Below are positions 8,299 through 17,477 of a DNA stretch of 64,000 nucleotides, piece after piece. Below the pieces are notes generated by a model, which ran no database searches, was not told where the DNA came from, and saw nothing but the letters and a program-made list of their open reading frames with translations. Each line of letters begins with the position of its first letter. The stretch's first letter is position 1. The DNA comes from JAVJUV01 sp040220415 (GTDB taxonomy: Bacteria; Pseudomonadota; Alphaproteobacteria; Rhodobacterales; Rhodobacteraceae). The stretch lies in the NCBI GenBank assembly GCA_040220415.1, contig JAVJUV010000114.1:7465-71464 (forward strand). Direction: 5' to 3'. The translations under genes were made by a program, and so were the position numbers.

Positions 8299-9066
8299 AT
8301 GGCTCCCAAGAAATCGATCGCCTTCATTCACTGCGGTCTTGGAAAAGCAGGGAACTGGCGCGGCCTGATCAACGCGCTGGGAAGCGGCTTGACGGTTCAC
8401 AACATCGAACTGCCGGGCCACGGTCTGGCCGAGGACTGGGACCGGTCGCGCGACTATACCGAGCAGGCGCTGGAGATCGCGCTTTCGGAAATGCCGAGCG
8501 ATGCCGTGCCTTTGATCGGGCATTCCTATGGTGCGGCGCTGGCGCTGAGGCTGGCTGTCGAGCGGCCTTACCGCGTTTCGTCGCTGGTTCTGATCGAGCC
8601 GGTGCTCTTCGCCGCCGCCAAGGGTCGTTGGGGTTACGACAAGGCGATGCGCGACCTCGAGCCGTTCGAGAAGAAGATGAAGGCGGCGCAGTTCGCCACC
8701 GCGGCCAAGGAATTCTTTGCCCTATGGGGCGGTGGCACCGCCTGGAGCGATCTTTCGGCGGACCAGAAGGCTTACATCATGGATCGGATCGAGACGATCC
8801 CGGCAGGCAATTCGCTACTGAAGGATGATCGCAGCGGCATCCTGCAGCCGGGCCGCATCGAGGCACTGGAGATCCCCGTCACCTTTGTCGATGGCGGCGA
8901 GTCGCATCCGGTGATCGCGGATATCATCAGCGAGCTGGGCGACCGGATGAAGGACGCCGAGTGGCTGACGGTTCCGGATGCGGGGCATATGGTGCCGGTC
9001 ACGCATCCCGAGCTTGTCGCCAAGGGCATCCGCGACCGGCTGGTCTGGGAAGAGACCGAGAACTAG
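8299..9066 (+). CDS. Alpha/beta-fold hydrolase
   Basis: 255 residues with an oxyanion-hole region near the start (IAFIHCGLGKAGNW), the nucleophile elbow GHSYGAA near residue 74, an acid in the FVDGGESHPV region and a histidine in DAGHMVPVTHPE near residue 233. The substrate is unknown. It is co-transcribed with the DsbA-fold isomerase. Its stop overlaps that of the convergent tpiA gene. Confidence 0.85.
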   Translation: MAPKKSIAFIHCGLGKAGNWRGLINALGSGLTVHNIELPGHGLAEDWDRSRDYTEQALEIALSEMPSDAVPLIGHSYGAALALRLAVERPYRVSSLVLIEPVLFAAAKGRWGYDKAMRDLEPFEKKMKAAQFATAAKEFFALWGGGTAWSDLSADQKAYIMDRIETIPAGNSLLKDDRSGILQPGRIEALEIPVTFVDGGESHPVIADIISELGDRMKDAEWLTVPDAGHMVPVTHPELVAKGIRDRLVWEETEN

Positions 9067-9809
9067 GCGGTCTCAAGCGCGGAGATGATGCCGCCGAAAT
9101 CCAACGCTTTCAGCGACGCGCCGCCGACCAGCGCGCCGTCTACGTTCGCGACGCCGAAGATCTCGGTGGCATTCGAGGGCTTCACCGAGCCGCCGTAGAG
9201 GATGCGTATCCCGGTCGCGTCCTCGCCGAAGCGGGCGGTCAGGCGAGCACGGATATCGTCGTGGACGGCGCCGATTTCCTCCAGCGTCGGCACCTTGCCG
9301 GTGCCGATCGCCCAGACGGGTTCGTAGGCGATGACGGTATTGGCCGCGGTCGCGCCCTCGGGGACCGAGCCCGCAAGCTGCCCGCCGACGACATCGATGG
9401 TGCGTCCCGCCTCGCGTTCGTCGAGCGTTTCGCCGACGCAGACGATGACCACGAGGCCCGCGTTCCAGGCGGCCTGGGTCTTGGCGTTCACAAGGGCGTC
9501 CGACTCGCCGTGGTCGGCGCGGCGCTCGGAATGACCCAGGATGACGTAGGTGCCGCCCGCGTCGGCGATCATGTCCGCCGAGATGTCGCCGGTGTGCGCG
9601 CCAGAGACGTTCTGGTGGCAATCCTGGCCGCCGGTGGTGATGGCGCTGCCCTGCGCGCGATCCGACAGGCGGGACAGAAGCGTGGCGGGCGGGCAGATCA
9701 GCACATCGCAGCCCGGTGAGGGGAAGGCGGCTTTAAGCGCGTCGATCTCGGTCAGGCTGGCGGCCAGCCCGTTCATCTTCCAGTTTCCGGCGGCGAGTTT
9801 GCGTGGCAT
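9063..9809 (-). CDS. tpiA: Triose-phosphate isomerase
   Basis: 248 residues, full length. Catalytic residues are visible: the substrate Lys in AAGNWKMNG near residue 11, His in LGHSERR near 92, Glu in AYEPVWAIGTGK near 163, and the phosphate-binding GGSVKP near 206. It interconverts dihydroxyacetone phosphate and glyceraldehyde 3-phosphate. The start at 9809 matches the family N-terminus (MPRKLAAGNWK). Confidence 0.97.
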   Translation of the reverse strand: MPRKLAAGNWKMNGLAASLTEIDALKAAFPSPGCDVLICPPATLLSRLSDRAQGSAITTGGQDCHQNVSGAHTGDISADMIADAGGTYVILGHSERRADHGESDALVNAKTQAAWNAGLVVIVCVGETLDEREAGRTIDVVGGQLAGSVPEGATAANTVIAYEPVWAIGTGKVPTLEEIGAVHDDIRARLTARFGEDATGIRILYGGSVKPSNATEIFGVANVDGALVGGASLKALDFGGIISALETA

Positions 9810-9876
9810 GGCCCGAAGCTCCTTGTCATGGCTGCCACGGTGTTTTGCAGCGGCAGGCCCCGAGGTCAAGCGCGGC

Positions 9877-10863
9877 TCAGGTGTGGATCAGGGTTCCGGC
9901 GCCGGACAGGCGGGCGTTCACGTAGGTCGCGATGGCGGTATCCTGGGCGCCGGTGCCGGTGAGGTCGGCGATGGTGATCTGGGTGTCGGTCTGGCGTCCG
10001 GCTGCGGTGCCCGCGATAACCGCGCCCAGATCCGGGGGTGTCCCGTGGGTCCAGTGGCCGGTTTGCAGGGCGGCGCGAAGTTCGCCCAGCGTCTCGCACT
10101 GGCTGGCTCGGTCTGCGACGTAGAGGTCGGCCGCGGCGAGTGCTGCCGGGTCGATCTCGTTCTTTCCCGGCGCGTCCGAGCCCACCGCGGTGATGTGCAG
10201 GCCGGGGTGAAGCCATTCGGCCTTCAGGATCGGGTCGCGGGCGGGCGTGGTGGTGACGACAAGCTGGCTTTCGGCGACGAGGCGGGCGGGGTCGTCGGTG
10301 GCCTCGGCCGGGATGCCGAGGGTGTCGGCGAGGTCACGGGCACAGGTTTCAGCCTTGGCGCTGTCGCGGCCCCAGACGAGTATGCGGCCGAAATCGCGCT
10401 CGAGAGCGGCGGCCTGCATCTGGAGGCGCGCCTGAAGGCCGGTGCCCATGACGCCAGCGGTCTCGACCCGCACGGGGGCGAGGTGGCGGGCAGCGACGGC
10501 GCCGGCGGCGGCGGTGCGCAGGTCCGTCAGATAGCCGTTGTCGAGATAGACGGCTTCGACGGCGCCGGTCTTGGCCGAGAACAGCACCATCAGGCCGCCG
10601 AGGCTGGGCAGGCCGAGGTCGGCGTTGCCGTAGAATCCCGTGGAAGCCTTGATGGCGAAGCTGTCGAAGCCGGGCAGGTAGGCAGTTTTGACGTCCACCT
10701 CGCCGTGGCGGTCGGCCAGGTCCATCGACATGATCGGCGGCATGACCACGCCGCCGCTTGCAAGCGTGGCGAAACAGGTTTCGATCACGTCGACCAGGGC
10801 GCTGTCGAGCGTCAGGGCGGCGCGGAGGTCGGTCTCGGTGACGACGCGGATGTCATGCGACAT
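9877..10863 (-). CDS. eutC: Ornithine cyclodeaminase/mu-crystallin family, probable EutC
   Basis: 328 residues. Family marks include DVKTAYLPGFDSFAIKASTGF, DNGYLTDLRTAAAGAVAA and the NAD-binding Rossmann segment VMGTGLQARLQ. It overlaps the upstream dehydratase gene by 11 bases, the eutB-eutC pair order of ectoine catabolism clusters. The paralogue BhcD (iminosuccinate reductase) shares the fold, but no bhcA or bhcC is nearby. No eutA, eutD, eutE or ueh transporter genes are in the window, so the physiological role is an inference. Confidence 0.65.
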   Translation of the reverse strand: MSHDIRVVTETDLRAALTLDSALVDVIETCFATLASGGVVMPPIMSMDLADRHGEVDVKTAYLPGFDSFAIKASTGFYGNADLGLPSLGGLMVLFSAKTGAVEAVYLDNGYLTDLRTAAAGAVAARHLAPVRVETAGVMGTGLQARLQMQAAALERDFGRILVWGRDSAKAETCARDLADTLGIPAEATDDPARLVAESQLVVTTTPARDPILKAEWLHPGLHITAVGSDAPGKNEIDPAALAAADLYVADRASQCETLGELRAALQTGHWTHGTPPDLGAVIAGTAAGRQTDTQITIADLTGTGAQDTAIATYVNARLSGAGTLIHT

Positions 10864-11869
10864 AGGGCCTGCCCTTGATCGTGAGTTCGCCGAGGGTGAT
10901 GTCCTGCCCTGTGACGACCTTGGTGAAAAGCGCCATGTCGGGGTTGCGACCGGTGATGATGGTGGCGACGGGGCCTTGCGTCAGGCTGATCTTGCCGGAG
11001 AGCACGGCGGCCATGCCGACGACGCAGGCGCCCTCGGCGACGATGCGGTCTTCCCAGTAGAGCACCTGGAGGGCGTGGTAGATCTCTTCTTCGGTGACCA
11101 GAACGGTCTTGTCGAGCAACTCGCGGCAGAGCGGAAAGGACAGGCGGTTGCCCTGGCCGATGCCGCCGCCGAGGCTGTCGGCGAGGCTGGGGACTTCGGT
11201 GACCTCGACCGGGTGCCCGGCGGCGAGCGAGGCGTGCATGGCGGCGCCCCGGTCCATCGAGATGCCGACGACGCGAATGCCGGGTTTTAGCGACTTGGCG
11301 GCGAGCGCGACGCCGGCGGCCAGTCCGCCGCCCGAAAGCGGCACGAGGATGGTTGAGAGGTCCGGGCGGGCCTGTATCATTTCCAGACCGATGGTGCCCT
11401 GACCGGCTATGACGCCGGGATCGTCGAAGGGCGAGATGTTCACGAGCCCTTCGGTCTTGACCAGGCGGGCGGCCTCGGCCTCGGCGTCATCCTGGCTGCG
11501 GCCGATGATGCGGACTTCGGCGCCGAGCGCGCGGATGCCGTCTATCTTGGCCTGAGGCACCAGTTCCGACATGCAGACGACCGCGCGTATCCCGCGCTCG
11601 CGCGCGGCGAAGGCCACGCCGCGGCCGTGGTTGCCGGTCGAGCAGCAGGTGACGCCAGTGGCGCCATCGGGCAGCTGTGCGATGGCGTTCAGCGCGCCGC
11701 GGAGCTTGAAGGCGCCGATCGGCTGCATGTTCTCGAGTTTCAGAAGAAACGGGCGTCCCGAGGCGGCGGTCATGAAGGGCGAGGGGACGAAGGGGGTGGC
11801 GTCGGCGATGCCGCTGATCCGGGATTGTGCGGCGCGGATGTCGTCCAGTGTCAAAAGGGGCGCTGTCAT
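10853..11869 (-). CDS. eutB: Threonine dehydratase-like PLP enzyme, probable EutB
   Basis: 338 residues of PLP fold type II. The PLP lysine is in GAFKLRGALNA near residue 54, the phosphate loop is LSGGGLAAG near residue 179, and STGNHGRGVAFAARERGIRA is the asparagine loop. The wording of CMSELVPQAKIDGIRALGA is closer to EutB (hydroxyectoine utilisation dehydratase) than to catabolic threonine dehydratase or BhcB. It is translationally coupled to eutC. Alternatives are a threonine ammonia-lyase or a serine-racemase-like enzyme. Confidence 0.65.
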   Translation of the reverse strand: MTAPLLTLDDIRAAQSRISGIADATPFVPSPFMTAASGRPFLLKLENMQPIGAFKLRGALNAIAQLPDGATGVTCCSTGNHGRGVAFAARERGIRAVVCMSELVPQAKIDGIRALGAEVRIIGRSQDDAEAEAARLVKTEGLVNISPFDDPGVIAGQGTIGLEMIQARPDLSTILVPLSGGGLAAGVALAAKSLKPGIRVVGISMDRGAAMHASLAAGHPVEVTEVPSLADSLGGGIGQGNRLSFPLCRELLDKTVLVTEEEIYHALQVLYWEDRIVAEGACVVGMAAVLSGKISLTQGPVATIITGRNPDMALFTKVVTGQDITLGELTIKGRPYVA

Positions 11870-11913
11870 GGCCCCTTGGTTATCAGGGCCGGGCGGCCCG
11901 GTCCACGTGTCGG

Positions 11914-12300
11914 TCAGCCCTGCGAATTCTCGCGTTCGGCGGAAAGCGCGTCGACATCCTTGAACTTGATCGATTCGCCGCAGCCGCAGGCGTCTGCAAC
12001 GTTGGGGTTGCGGAACTTGAAGCCGGATTCGAGCAGCGAGGTCTCGTAGTCGATCTCGGTGCCGAAAAGGAACATCTGCGCCATCGGCGCGATCATCACG
12101 CGGGCACCTTCCTGTTCGACCACCTCGTCGGCGGGGTCGATCTGGTCGGCGTAGTCCATGGTGTATTCCATGCCCGCGCAGCCACCCTTCTTGATGCCGA
12201 TGCGCAGACCCTGGTGGCCATCGCGCGCCATCAGTTTGGCGATCTGGCGGATCGCTGCCGGGGTCATCGAGACCGCCTGTTTGCCGGGAATGCCGAACAT
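11914..12300 (-). CDS. A-type iron-sulfur carrier (SufA/IscA/ErpA family)
   Basis: 128 residues. The three cluster-ligating cysteines are in place: Cys in KKGGCAGMEY near residue 44 and the C-terminal ACGCGES pair near 110. It delivers Fe-S clusters to apoproteins in the cytoplasm. The ATG at 12300 gives MFGIPGKQAVSMTPAA, the usual N-terminus; the long upstream extension of the frame is not family sequence. Which of sufA, iscA or erpA it is cannot be settled here. Confidence 0.88.
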   Translation of the reverse strand: MFGIPGKQAVSMTPAAIRQIAKLMARDGHQGLRIGIKKGGCAGMEYTMDYADQIDPADEVVEQEGARVMIAPMAQMFLFGTEIDYETSLLESGFKFRNPNVADACGCGESIKFKDVDALSAERENSQG

Positions 12301-12702
12301 GAGAACTCCTTTGCGGGAAAGATAGGCCCTCAGGCCCGGTGCCTCAAGAGGCCGAACGCAATCTGTGATCGCTCGGAAGCGCGGATATGACGGCGACGCC
12401 GGTTCCTTCAGCGGCTGATGGTTGTCGCGAGGCGGTTCGGTTTCGATGCTCGTGTGCGCGGGCAGCGTGATCGGGCGCGCCGGATCGGCGTGGTACGCCG
12501 AATCGGTTTCTGACGAGATTGTGGCCGCAGGGACGCCACAATCCCGAGGGTTTTGTTCACCTGGCGGCATCAATAAAGCCGGTATCTGCGGATTGGCGGT
12601 CAAGACGGGCCGTAGCCGGTGAATCTTGGCGAATTCGGGCGGAAATGTGGCGAAATGTGGTACGTCTGTGGCGTTTATTAATTTGTAGCAGGTTGGTGTG
12701 TC
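12301..12702 (+). other. Intergenic region between the Fe-S carrier and the TadG-like gene
   Basis: About 400 bp without a supported gene. Short open frames are present on both strands but lack family content and ribosome sites. The AT-richer stretch near 12665-12690 could hold the promoter of the TadG-like gene. I see no repeat or RNA gene. Confidence 0.5.
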
Positions 12703-14394
12703 ATGTTGGGTGGCGAGTTGTTCCGGATGTCTGTCAGAGCTTGTTCGACGGGGGGGCGCGCCCCGTTTGCGCGCCGGGAAGACGGCTCGCTGACGATCTT
12801 CAGTCTTTTCATATTCATCCTGATCCTGATGATCTCGGGCATGGCCGTGGACATGGTTCGCCACGAACACGAACGGGTCGCGATCCAGAACACGCTTGAT
12901 ACGGCCGTCCTGGCGGCTGGCAGCCTGAACAACGGGGCGACGACCGAGGCCGAAATGGAGGCCATGGTCATGGATTACGTGGCCAAGGCCGGCATCGACA
13001 CCTCGATGATTTCCGTCAATCCCAGCATCACCGGGGCGTCCAGCCGGTCGATCAGCGCAACAGCCGATTTCCGGATGGATACGATCTTCATGGGAATGAT
13101 GGGGATCGATACGCTGGAGGGAGGCGCCGGCGGGGCTGCCGAGGAACAGTTGCAGATGCTGGAGATCGCCCTTGTGCTGGACGTGTCCGGCTCAATGGCC
13201 AGCCGCGGCAAGATCGAGGCGCTGCGTCCGGCAGCGAAGAGTTTCGTCACCGAGATCATCACGCGGCTTGGCGCGGACCAGGTCGCCATTTCGGTCGTGC
13301 CCTACAACCACCAGGTTCATCTTGGCGACGATGTCCGTTCGCGCATCAACTGGGAAAACCAGCTGATCGCCGTGCCGGCCGCCGCCACGCCGCATCCCGG
13401 CGCGATCACGGCCTACAACACACACAACCCCGCCTCGCGCTGTGCGCGGTTCCGGGACGCGGATTTCCGGACCACGGCACTTGCCGATGGCGCGGTCGAG
13501 GGCAGTGCGATGTTCTCGGGGCTGTCGGGCCAGGGGCTGCGAGCCTTCAACCAGTATCCGGCCTGGGCCTCGTGGTGTTCGGGGACATTTGCGCCGCTTT
13601 ATCTTTACCAGAACAGCGAATCGAACCTGCACACCTTCATCGACACGCTGCGCGGCGACGGCTGGACCTCGATCGACTACGGCATGAACTGGGCGGTCGG
13701 CATACTGGAGGACGGGTTTGCGCCCATCGTTCAGGACATGGTCGACAACAGCCTGCTTGCGCCCGAGATGGCGGGTCATCCCGCGGCCTTCACGGAACCG
13801 GACGTCAAGAAGATCATCGTCCTGATGACCGATGGCATGAATACCGCCCATCTGGACCTGGACGACGCCTTCAAGTCAGGACCAAGCCGGGTCTGGTATT
13901 CGGACACGCTGGCCAACGGCAACGAGTACGATGGCTACCTTGTCGAGATGCCGGGCAACCCCACGAGCCAGCGCTGGTATGTGCCCGGTTCGCCGAACTG
14001 GTCGGGCGACGACAGCTATCTTGCCGCCTCGGCGATCCCGGCGGATGCGGTTCAGTGGGATTATCACCAGCTGTACGAGCGGTTCCGTCCCCAGGACGTG
14101 CCGAATTACTTTTTCACGCCGGACCCGGTCGCCTACAACGCGCATGACCGGGCCAGCATCGATACCGGAAGCTATGGAGCGGCCGACACGCGTGTACGCA
14201 CGATCTGCGGCGAGGCGCGGTCCGTCGGCGTCGAGATCTACTCGATCGCCTTTCAGGCGCCGTCGTCGAGCGAGACGCTTCTGCGCGACTGCGCGGGCGA
14301 TCCGGGGCGGTATTTCGATGTGGACGGTCTGGACATCGCCAGCGCCTTCGACGCCATTGCGCTGCAACTGACCAAGCTTCGGCTGACCCAGTAA
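12703..14394 (+). CDS. TadG-like protein with von Willebrand factor A domain
   Basis: 563 residues. An N-terminal TadE/TadG segment (REDGSLTIFSLFIFILILMI, about 26-45) is a single membrane anchor. A VWA domain follows from about residue 155, with the MIDAS motif DVSGSM and the later acidic TDGMN. TadG proteins belong to Flp pilus assembly (tad) systems and sit in the inner membrane facing the periplasm. No other tad genes are near, so this is an orphan copy, which is common in this group. The ATG at 12727 is an alternative start. Confidence 0.85.
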   Translation: MLGGELFRMSVRACSTGGRAPFARREDGSLTIFSLFIFILILMISGMAVDMVRHEHERVAIQNTLDTAVLAAGSLNNGATTEAEMEAMVMDYVAKAGIDTSMISVNPSITGASSRSISATADFRMDTIFMGMMGIDTLEGGAGGAAEEQLQMLEIALVLDVSGSMASRGKIEALRPAAKSFVTEIITRLGADQVAISVVPYNHQVHLGDDVRSRINWENQLIAVPAAATPHPGAITAYNTHNPASRCARFRDADFRTTALADGAVEGSAMFSGLSGQGLRAFNQYPAWASWCSGTFAPLYLYQNSESNLHTFIDTLRGDGWTSIDYGMNWAVGILEDGFAPIVQDMVDNSLLAPEMAGHPAAFTEPDVKKIIVLMTDGMNTAHLDLDDAFKSGPSRVWYSDTLANGNEYDGYLVEMPGNPTSQRWYVPGSPNWSGDDSYLAASAIPADAVQWDYHQLYERFRPQDVPNYFFTPDPVAYNAHDRASIDTGSYGAADTRVRTICGEARSVGVEIYSIAFQAPSSSETLLRDCAGDPGRYFDVDGLDIASAFDAIALQLTKLRLTQ

Positions 14395-14408
14395 AAGGGA
14401 CGGGCTTT

Positions 14409-14774
14409 CTACATGAAGCCCAGTTCCAGCCGCGCCTCGTCGGACATCATGTCCATGCCCCAGGGGGGATCCCAGGTCAGTTCGACGTCGACCTGCTTGA
14501 CGCCCGGCAGTGGCTCGATCGCTTCGGCGACCCAGCCCGGCATTTCGCCGGCGACGGGACAGCCCGGGGCGGTGAGCGTCATGGTGATCGTGACGGCGCC
14601 GTCCGCGGTGATATCGACCGTGTAGACGAGGCCGAGGTCATAGATATTCACCGGGATTTCCGGGTCATAGACCGAGCGGCAGGCCTCGACGACCTGATCG
14701 TAGAGCGGATGGTCGGTGGAGGACGGCTTGATCAGCGGAGTCCCTTCGAGCGTGTCTGTCGGTTCGGCGGTCAT
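14409..14774 (-). CDS. sufT: SufT / DUF59 (MIP18-family) Fe-S assembly protein
   Basis: 121 residues with the DUF59 signature: VYDPEIPVNIYDLGLVYTVD near residue 40 and MTLTAPGCPVAGEMP with the conserved cysteine near 75, ending in the DPPWG motif. It helps mature Fe-S proteins in the cytoplasm. The start at 14774 (MTAEPTDTLEG) follows the family. It converges with the TadG-like gene. Confidence 0.9.
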   Translation of the reverse strand: MTAEPTDTLEGTPLIKPSSTDHPLYDQVVEACRSVYDPEIPVNIYDLGLVYTVDITADGAVTITMTLTAPGCPVAGEMPGWVAEAIEPLPGVKQVDVELTWDPPWGMDMMSDEARLELGFM

Positions 14775-14861
14775 CGGCAATTCCGTATTTGTTGACTGAT
14801 TATATAAGGATTGGAGCGGGGCGCGTAAAGCATGGTTTCGCGGCGCGACCGCGACGAGCCT

Positions 14862-14884
14862 CCGGGGGGACGGCGTCCCCCCGG
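14862..14884. repeat. GC-rich intergenic palindrome
   Basis: A perfect inverted repeat with 10-bp arms (CCGGGGGGAC and its complement, loop GGC) between sufT and tgt. It is followed by CCCCCCGCGAGTATTTCGG and a purine-rich AAAGAAGAAG tail. This layout resembles short palindromic intergenic elements common in Rhodobacteraceae. Role unknown; it may act as a bidirectional terminator or a mobile palindrome. Confidence 0.6.
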
Positions 14885-14962
14885 ACCCCCCGCGAGTATT
14901 TCGGAAAAGAAGAAGCGAGCGAGGGTTTGTGCCTTTTGACGCAACATCGTATGAGCCGAACC

Positions 14963-16093
14963 ATGACGGAGCGGTTTTCATTCGAGTTGGGCACGACGGA
15001 CGGTGCCGCGCGGACGGGCGTGATCCGCACGCCAAGGGGGTTGGTGCGCACGCCGGCTTTCATGCCGGTGGGCACGGCGGGGACGGTCAAGGCGATGCTG
15101 CCGGAGAGCGTGGCCGCGACCGGGGCGGACATTTTGCTGGGCAACACCTATCACCTGATGCTGCGGCCAGGCGCCGAGCGGGTAGCGCGGCTGGGTGGAC
15201 TGCACCGGTTCATGAACTGGGAAAAGCCGATCCTGACGGATTCGGGCGGGTTTCAGGTGATGTCGCTGGCCGGATTGAGAAAGCTGACCGAGGAAGGTGT
15301 GCGGTTCTCGTCCCATATCGACGGGTCCAAGCACATGCTTACGCCGGAGCGGTCGATGGAGATCCAGGGGCTGCTGGGGTCGGACATCGTGATGTGTTTC
15401 GACGAATGTCCCGCCTTGCCGGCCGAGGAAAAGGCGGTGGCCGAGAGCATGCGGCTGTCGATGCGTTGGGCGGCGCGGTCCAAAGAGGCCTTCGGGGACC
15501 GTCCCGGTCACGCGCTGTTCGGCATCATGCAGGGCGGCGTGACACGGGAGTTGCGCGAGGAATCGGCCGTGGCGCTGAGGGAAATCGGCTTCGACGGCTA
15601 CGCGGTCGGCGGACTGGCCGTGGGCGAGGGGCAGGAGGCGATGTTCGGCGTGCTGGACTATGCCTGCGGCTTTCTGCCCGAGGACCGCCCGCGTTACCTG
15701 ATGGGGGTCGGCAAGCCCGACGACATCGTCGGGGCCGTGAAACGCGGCATAGACATGATGGATTGCGTGCTGCCGTCGCGGTCCGGGAGGACCGGGCAGG
15801 CGTTCACGCGGCGCGGTGTGGTCAATATCAAGAACGCGCGCCATGCGGACGATCCGAGGCCACTGGACGAGGCGTGTTCCTGTCCTGCCTGCCGGGGGTA
15901 TTCGCGGGCCTATCTGCACCATGTGTTCCGAGCCGGAGAGATGATTTCCGGGATGCTGCTGACATGGCACAACCTGCAGTATTATCAGGACCTTATGGCG
16001 GGAATGCGCGAGGCGATCTGCGGCGGGCGGTTCGCGGCCTGGGAAGCGGCTTTCCATGAAGGGCGCGCCGGGGGGGATATTCCGGAGATTTGA
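14963..16093 (+). CDS. tgt: Queuine tRNA-ribosyltransferase
   Basis: 376 residues. It exchanges guanine 34 of GUN-anticodon tRNAs for the queuosine precursor preQ1. Visible motifs are TRPxxMPVGTAG-like substrate residues near 25, the aspartate in DSGGFQVMSLA near 93, the PSRSGRTGQAFT loop near 270, and the zinc site CSCPACRGYSRAYLHH. I chose the ATG at 14963 (MTERFSFELG); the ATG at 14951 is possible. Both have weak ribosome sites. Confidence 0.95.
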   Translation: MTERFSFELGTTDGAARTGVIRTPRGLVRTPAFMPVGTAGTVKAMLPESVAATGADILLGNTYHLMLRPGAERVARLGGLHRFMNWEKPILTDSGGFQVMSLAGLRKLTEEGVRFSSHIDGSKHMLTPERSMEIQGLLGSDIVMCFDECPALPAEEKAVAESMRLSMRWAARSKEAFGDRPGHALFGIMQGGVTRELREESAVALREIGFDGYAVGGLAVGEGQEAMFGVLDYACGFLPEDRPRYLMGVGKPDDIVGAVKRGIDMMDCVLPSRSGRTGQAFTRRGVVNIKNARHADDPRPLDEACSCPACRGYSRAYLHHVFRAGEMISGMLLTWHNLQYYQDLMAGMREAICGGRFAAWEAAFHEGRAGGDIPEI

Positions 16094-16166
16094 GCCGAAG
16101 ACCGGCGTTTGGCGGGCTTTGGACCATGCAGGGCGTCGTCGGGATCGCGGAAGGCGATGCCGCGTC

Positions 16167-16763
16167 TCACCTCAAGAGCATCCAGAGGGCCACGGATGCC
16201 AACAGGCCACCGAACGCCCGGTTGAGCGTCCGCGCCCGTGTCGGTGTGCGGAATTGGCGCAGAAACACGTCGCCCATCACGGTCCACGCGGTGAAGGCAA
16301 CGAGGTTGTTGAGCGTGAAGACGGCCGTGATCCAGAGCACGGTGCCGGCATCGTCCCGCTCGCCGGTGGCGAGGAACTGCGTGAACATCAGCGCGATGAT
16401 GACATGGGCCTTGGGATTGAGGATGAGCAGCATCAGGCCGTCGATGAAGCTTGCCTGTCTCGGCGCGGTTTCGGTTTCCACTGTCCCGGACCTCAGGAAA
16501 TGCCAGGCAAGCCAGAAGACATAGGCCGAACCCGCATAGCGAATGATGTCGAATACCACGGGAGCCGCATTGGCGAAGCTGGTGAACCCCAGACCGATCA
16601 TCGCCGTGACGAAGAGGGTGCCGAAATGATAGCCGGTCGTCGCCGGAACGGATGCGGAAGTGCCGAACCTGGCGCCAATGGCGGCGAAGAACATGTTGCC
16701 CGGACCCGGGCTGAAGGCGAGCGGAAAAAGAAAGACAACGAGAGCAAGCGTCAGTTCGAACAT
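16167..16763 (-). CDS. LysE/RhtB-family amino-acid exporter
   Basis: 198 residues with about six hydrophobic segments and the family marks FSPGPGNMFFAAIGARFG near the N-terminus and LILNPKAHVI in the middle. LysE/RhtB proteins export amino acids such as lysine, threonine or homoserine lactone across the inner membrane; the substrate here is unknown. The frame is open to 16922, but MFELTLALVVFLFPLAF at 16763 is the usual N-terminus. Confidence 0.88.
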   Translation of the reverse strand: MFELTLALVVFLFPLAFSPGPGNMFFAAIGARFGTSASVPATTGYHFGTLFVTAMIGLGFTSFANAAPVVFDIIRYAGSAYVFWLAWHFLRSGTVETETAPRQASFIDGLMLLILNPKAHVIIALMFTQFLATGERDDAGTVLWITAVFTLNNLVAFTAWTVMGDVFLRQFRTPTRARTLNRAFGGLLASVALWMLLR

Positions 16764-16949
16764 TGCGGTTTCCGATAGGCGGCGCCGCATCTCTTGCCAC
16801 GCCTTCCGCGATTGTCCGACCCGAAACCTGCGGTATCGGCATTGGTTGGTGAACCTGAATGCGCGGCAGTGAAACCGCTGCGCGGAATGTAGTGCATGTG
16901 CGAAGGGCCAGCCGTCTTGCACGCAGCCAGCGGAGCCAATGTCAGGACG

Positions 16950-17477
16950 TCAGGGCACAAGCTCCAGCGTGATCGTCGCCGCACCGCCCGGATCGTTGAA
17001 GCAGGCGATTTCCAAGGAAATACCGTCGATCCTGCAACGCGCGGTCATCGCGGCCTCGGGGTCGTCGAACTGCCAGTCGGGATCGTATCCGTTGGCCTTT
17101 TTATGGAGCGGCGAGACGGTGAGGAAGCCGAGGCGCGCGGCATCCATGTCGGCGACGGTGATCGCGGCCGAAGTCGCGGTGGCGATGGCGGCCACGTCGA
17201 GGTCGGCGCGGCTGCCCTCGTCGCTGCCCGGTATGACGGGGGCGATGACGAAGTCCGGGTGAGCGGGGATCGCGCCGCGAAAGGCGCCGGTTCGTGCTGC
17301 GCGGTCCAGGAGGTTTGTGAGCAGGCTTGCCACACATCGGCTCTTGTCGTCGACAAGTCCTCCGGGCCGGGTCACGGACGGTGGTGCGGCGGGCTTTCTG
17401 GCGAAGGACAGGAGGTTTGCGTATGTCACCGCGGTCGTCCTTTTCGGCGCCGGCTCAGGCGGGTAGGGGCTGGGCAT
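16950..17477 (-). CDS. Hypothetical protein
   Basis: About 175 residues if started at the ATG at 17477; a GTG at 17429 is a possible later start. A Pro-rich N-terminus is followed by a moderately conserved-looking body (RPGGLVDDKSRC, DFVIAPVIPGSDEGSRADLD, ADMDAARLGFLTVSPLHKK). I do not recognise a family. It overlaps the upstream membrane-protein gene by 23 bases, so the two may be coupled. Confidence 0.55.
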   Translation of the reverse strand: MPSPYPPEPAPKRTTAVTYANLLSFARKPAAPPSVTRPGGLVDDKSRCVASLLTNLLDRAARTGAFRGAIPAHPDFVIAPVIPGSDEGSRADLDVAAIATATSAAITVADMDAARLGFLTVSPLHKKANGYDPDWQFDDPEAAMTARCRIDGISLEIACFNDPGGAATITLELVP

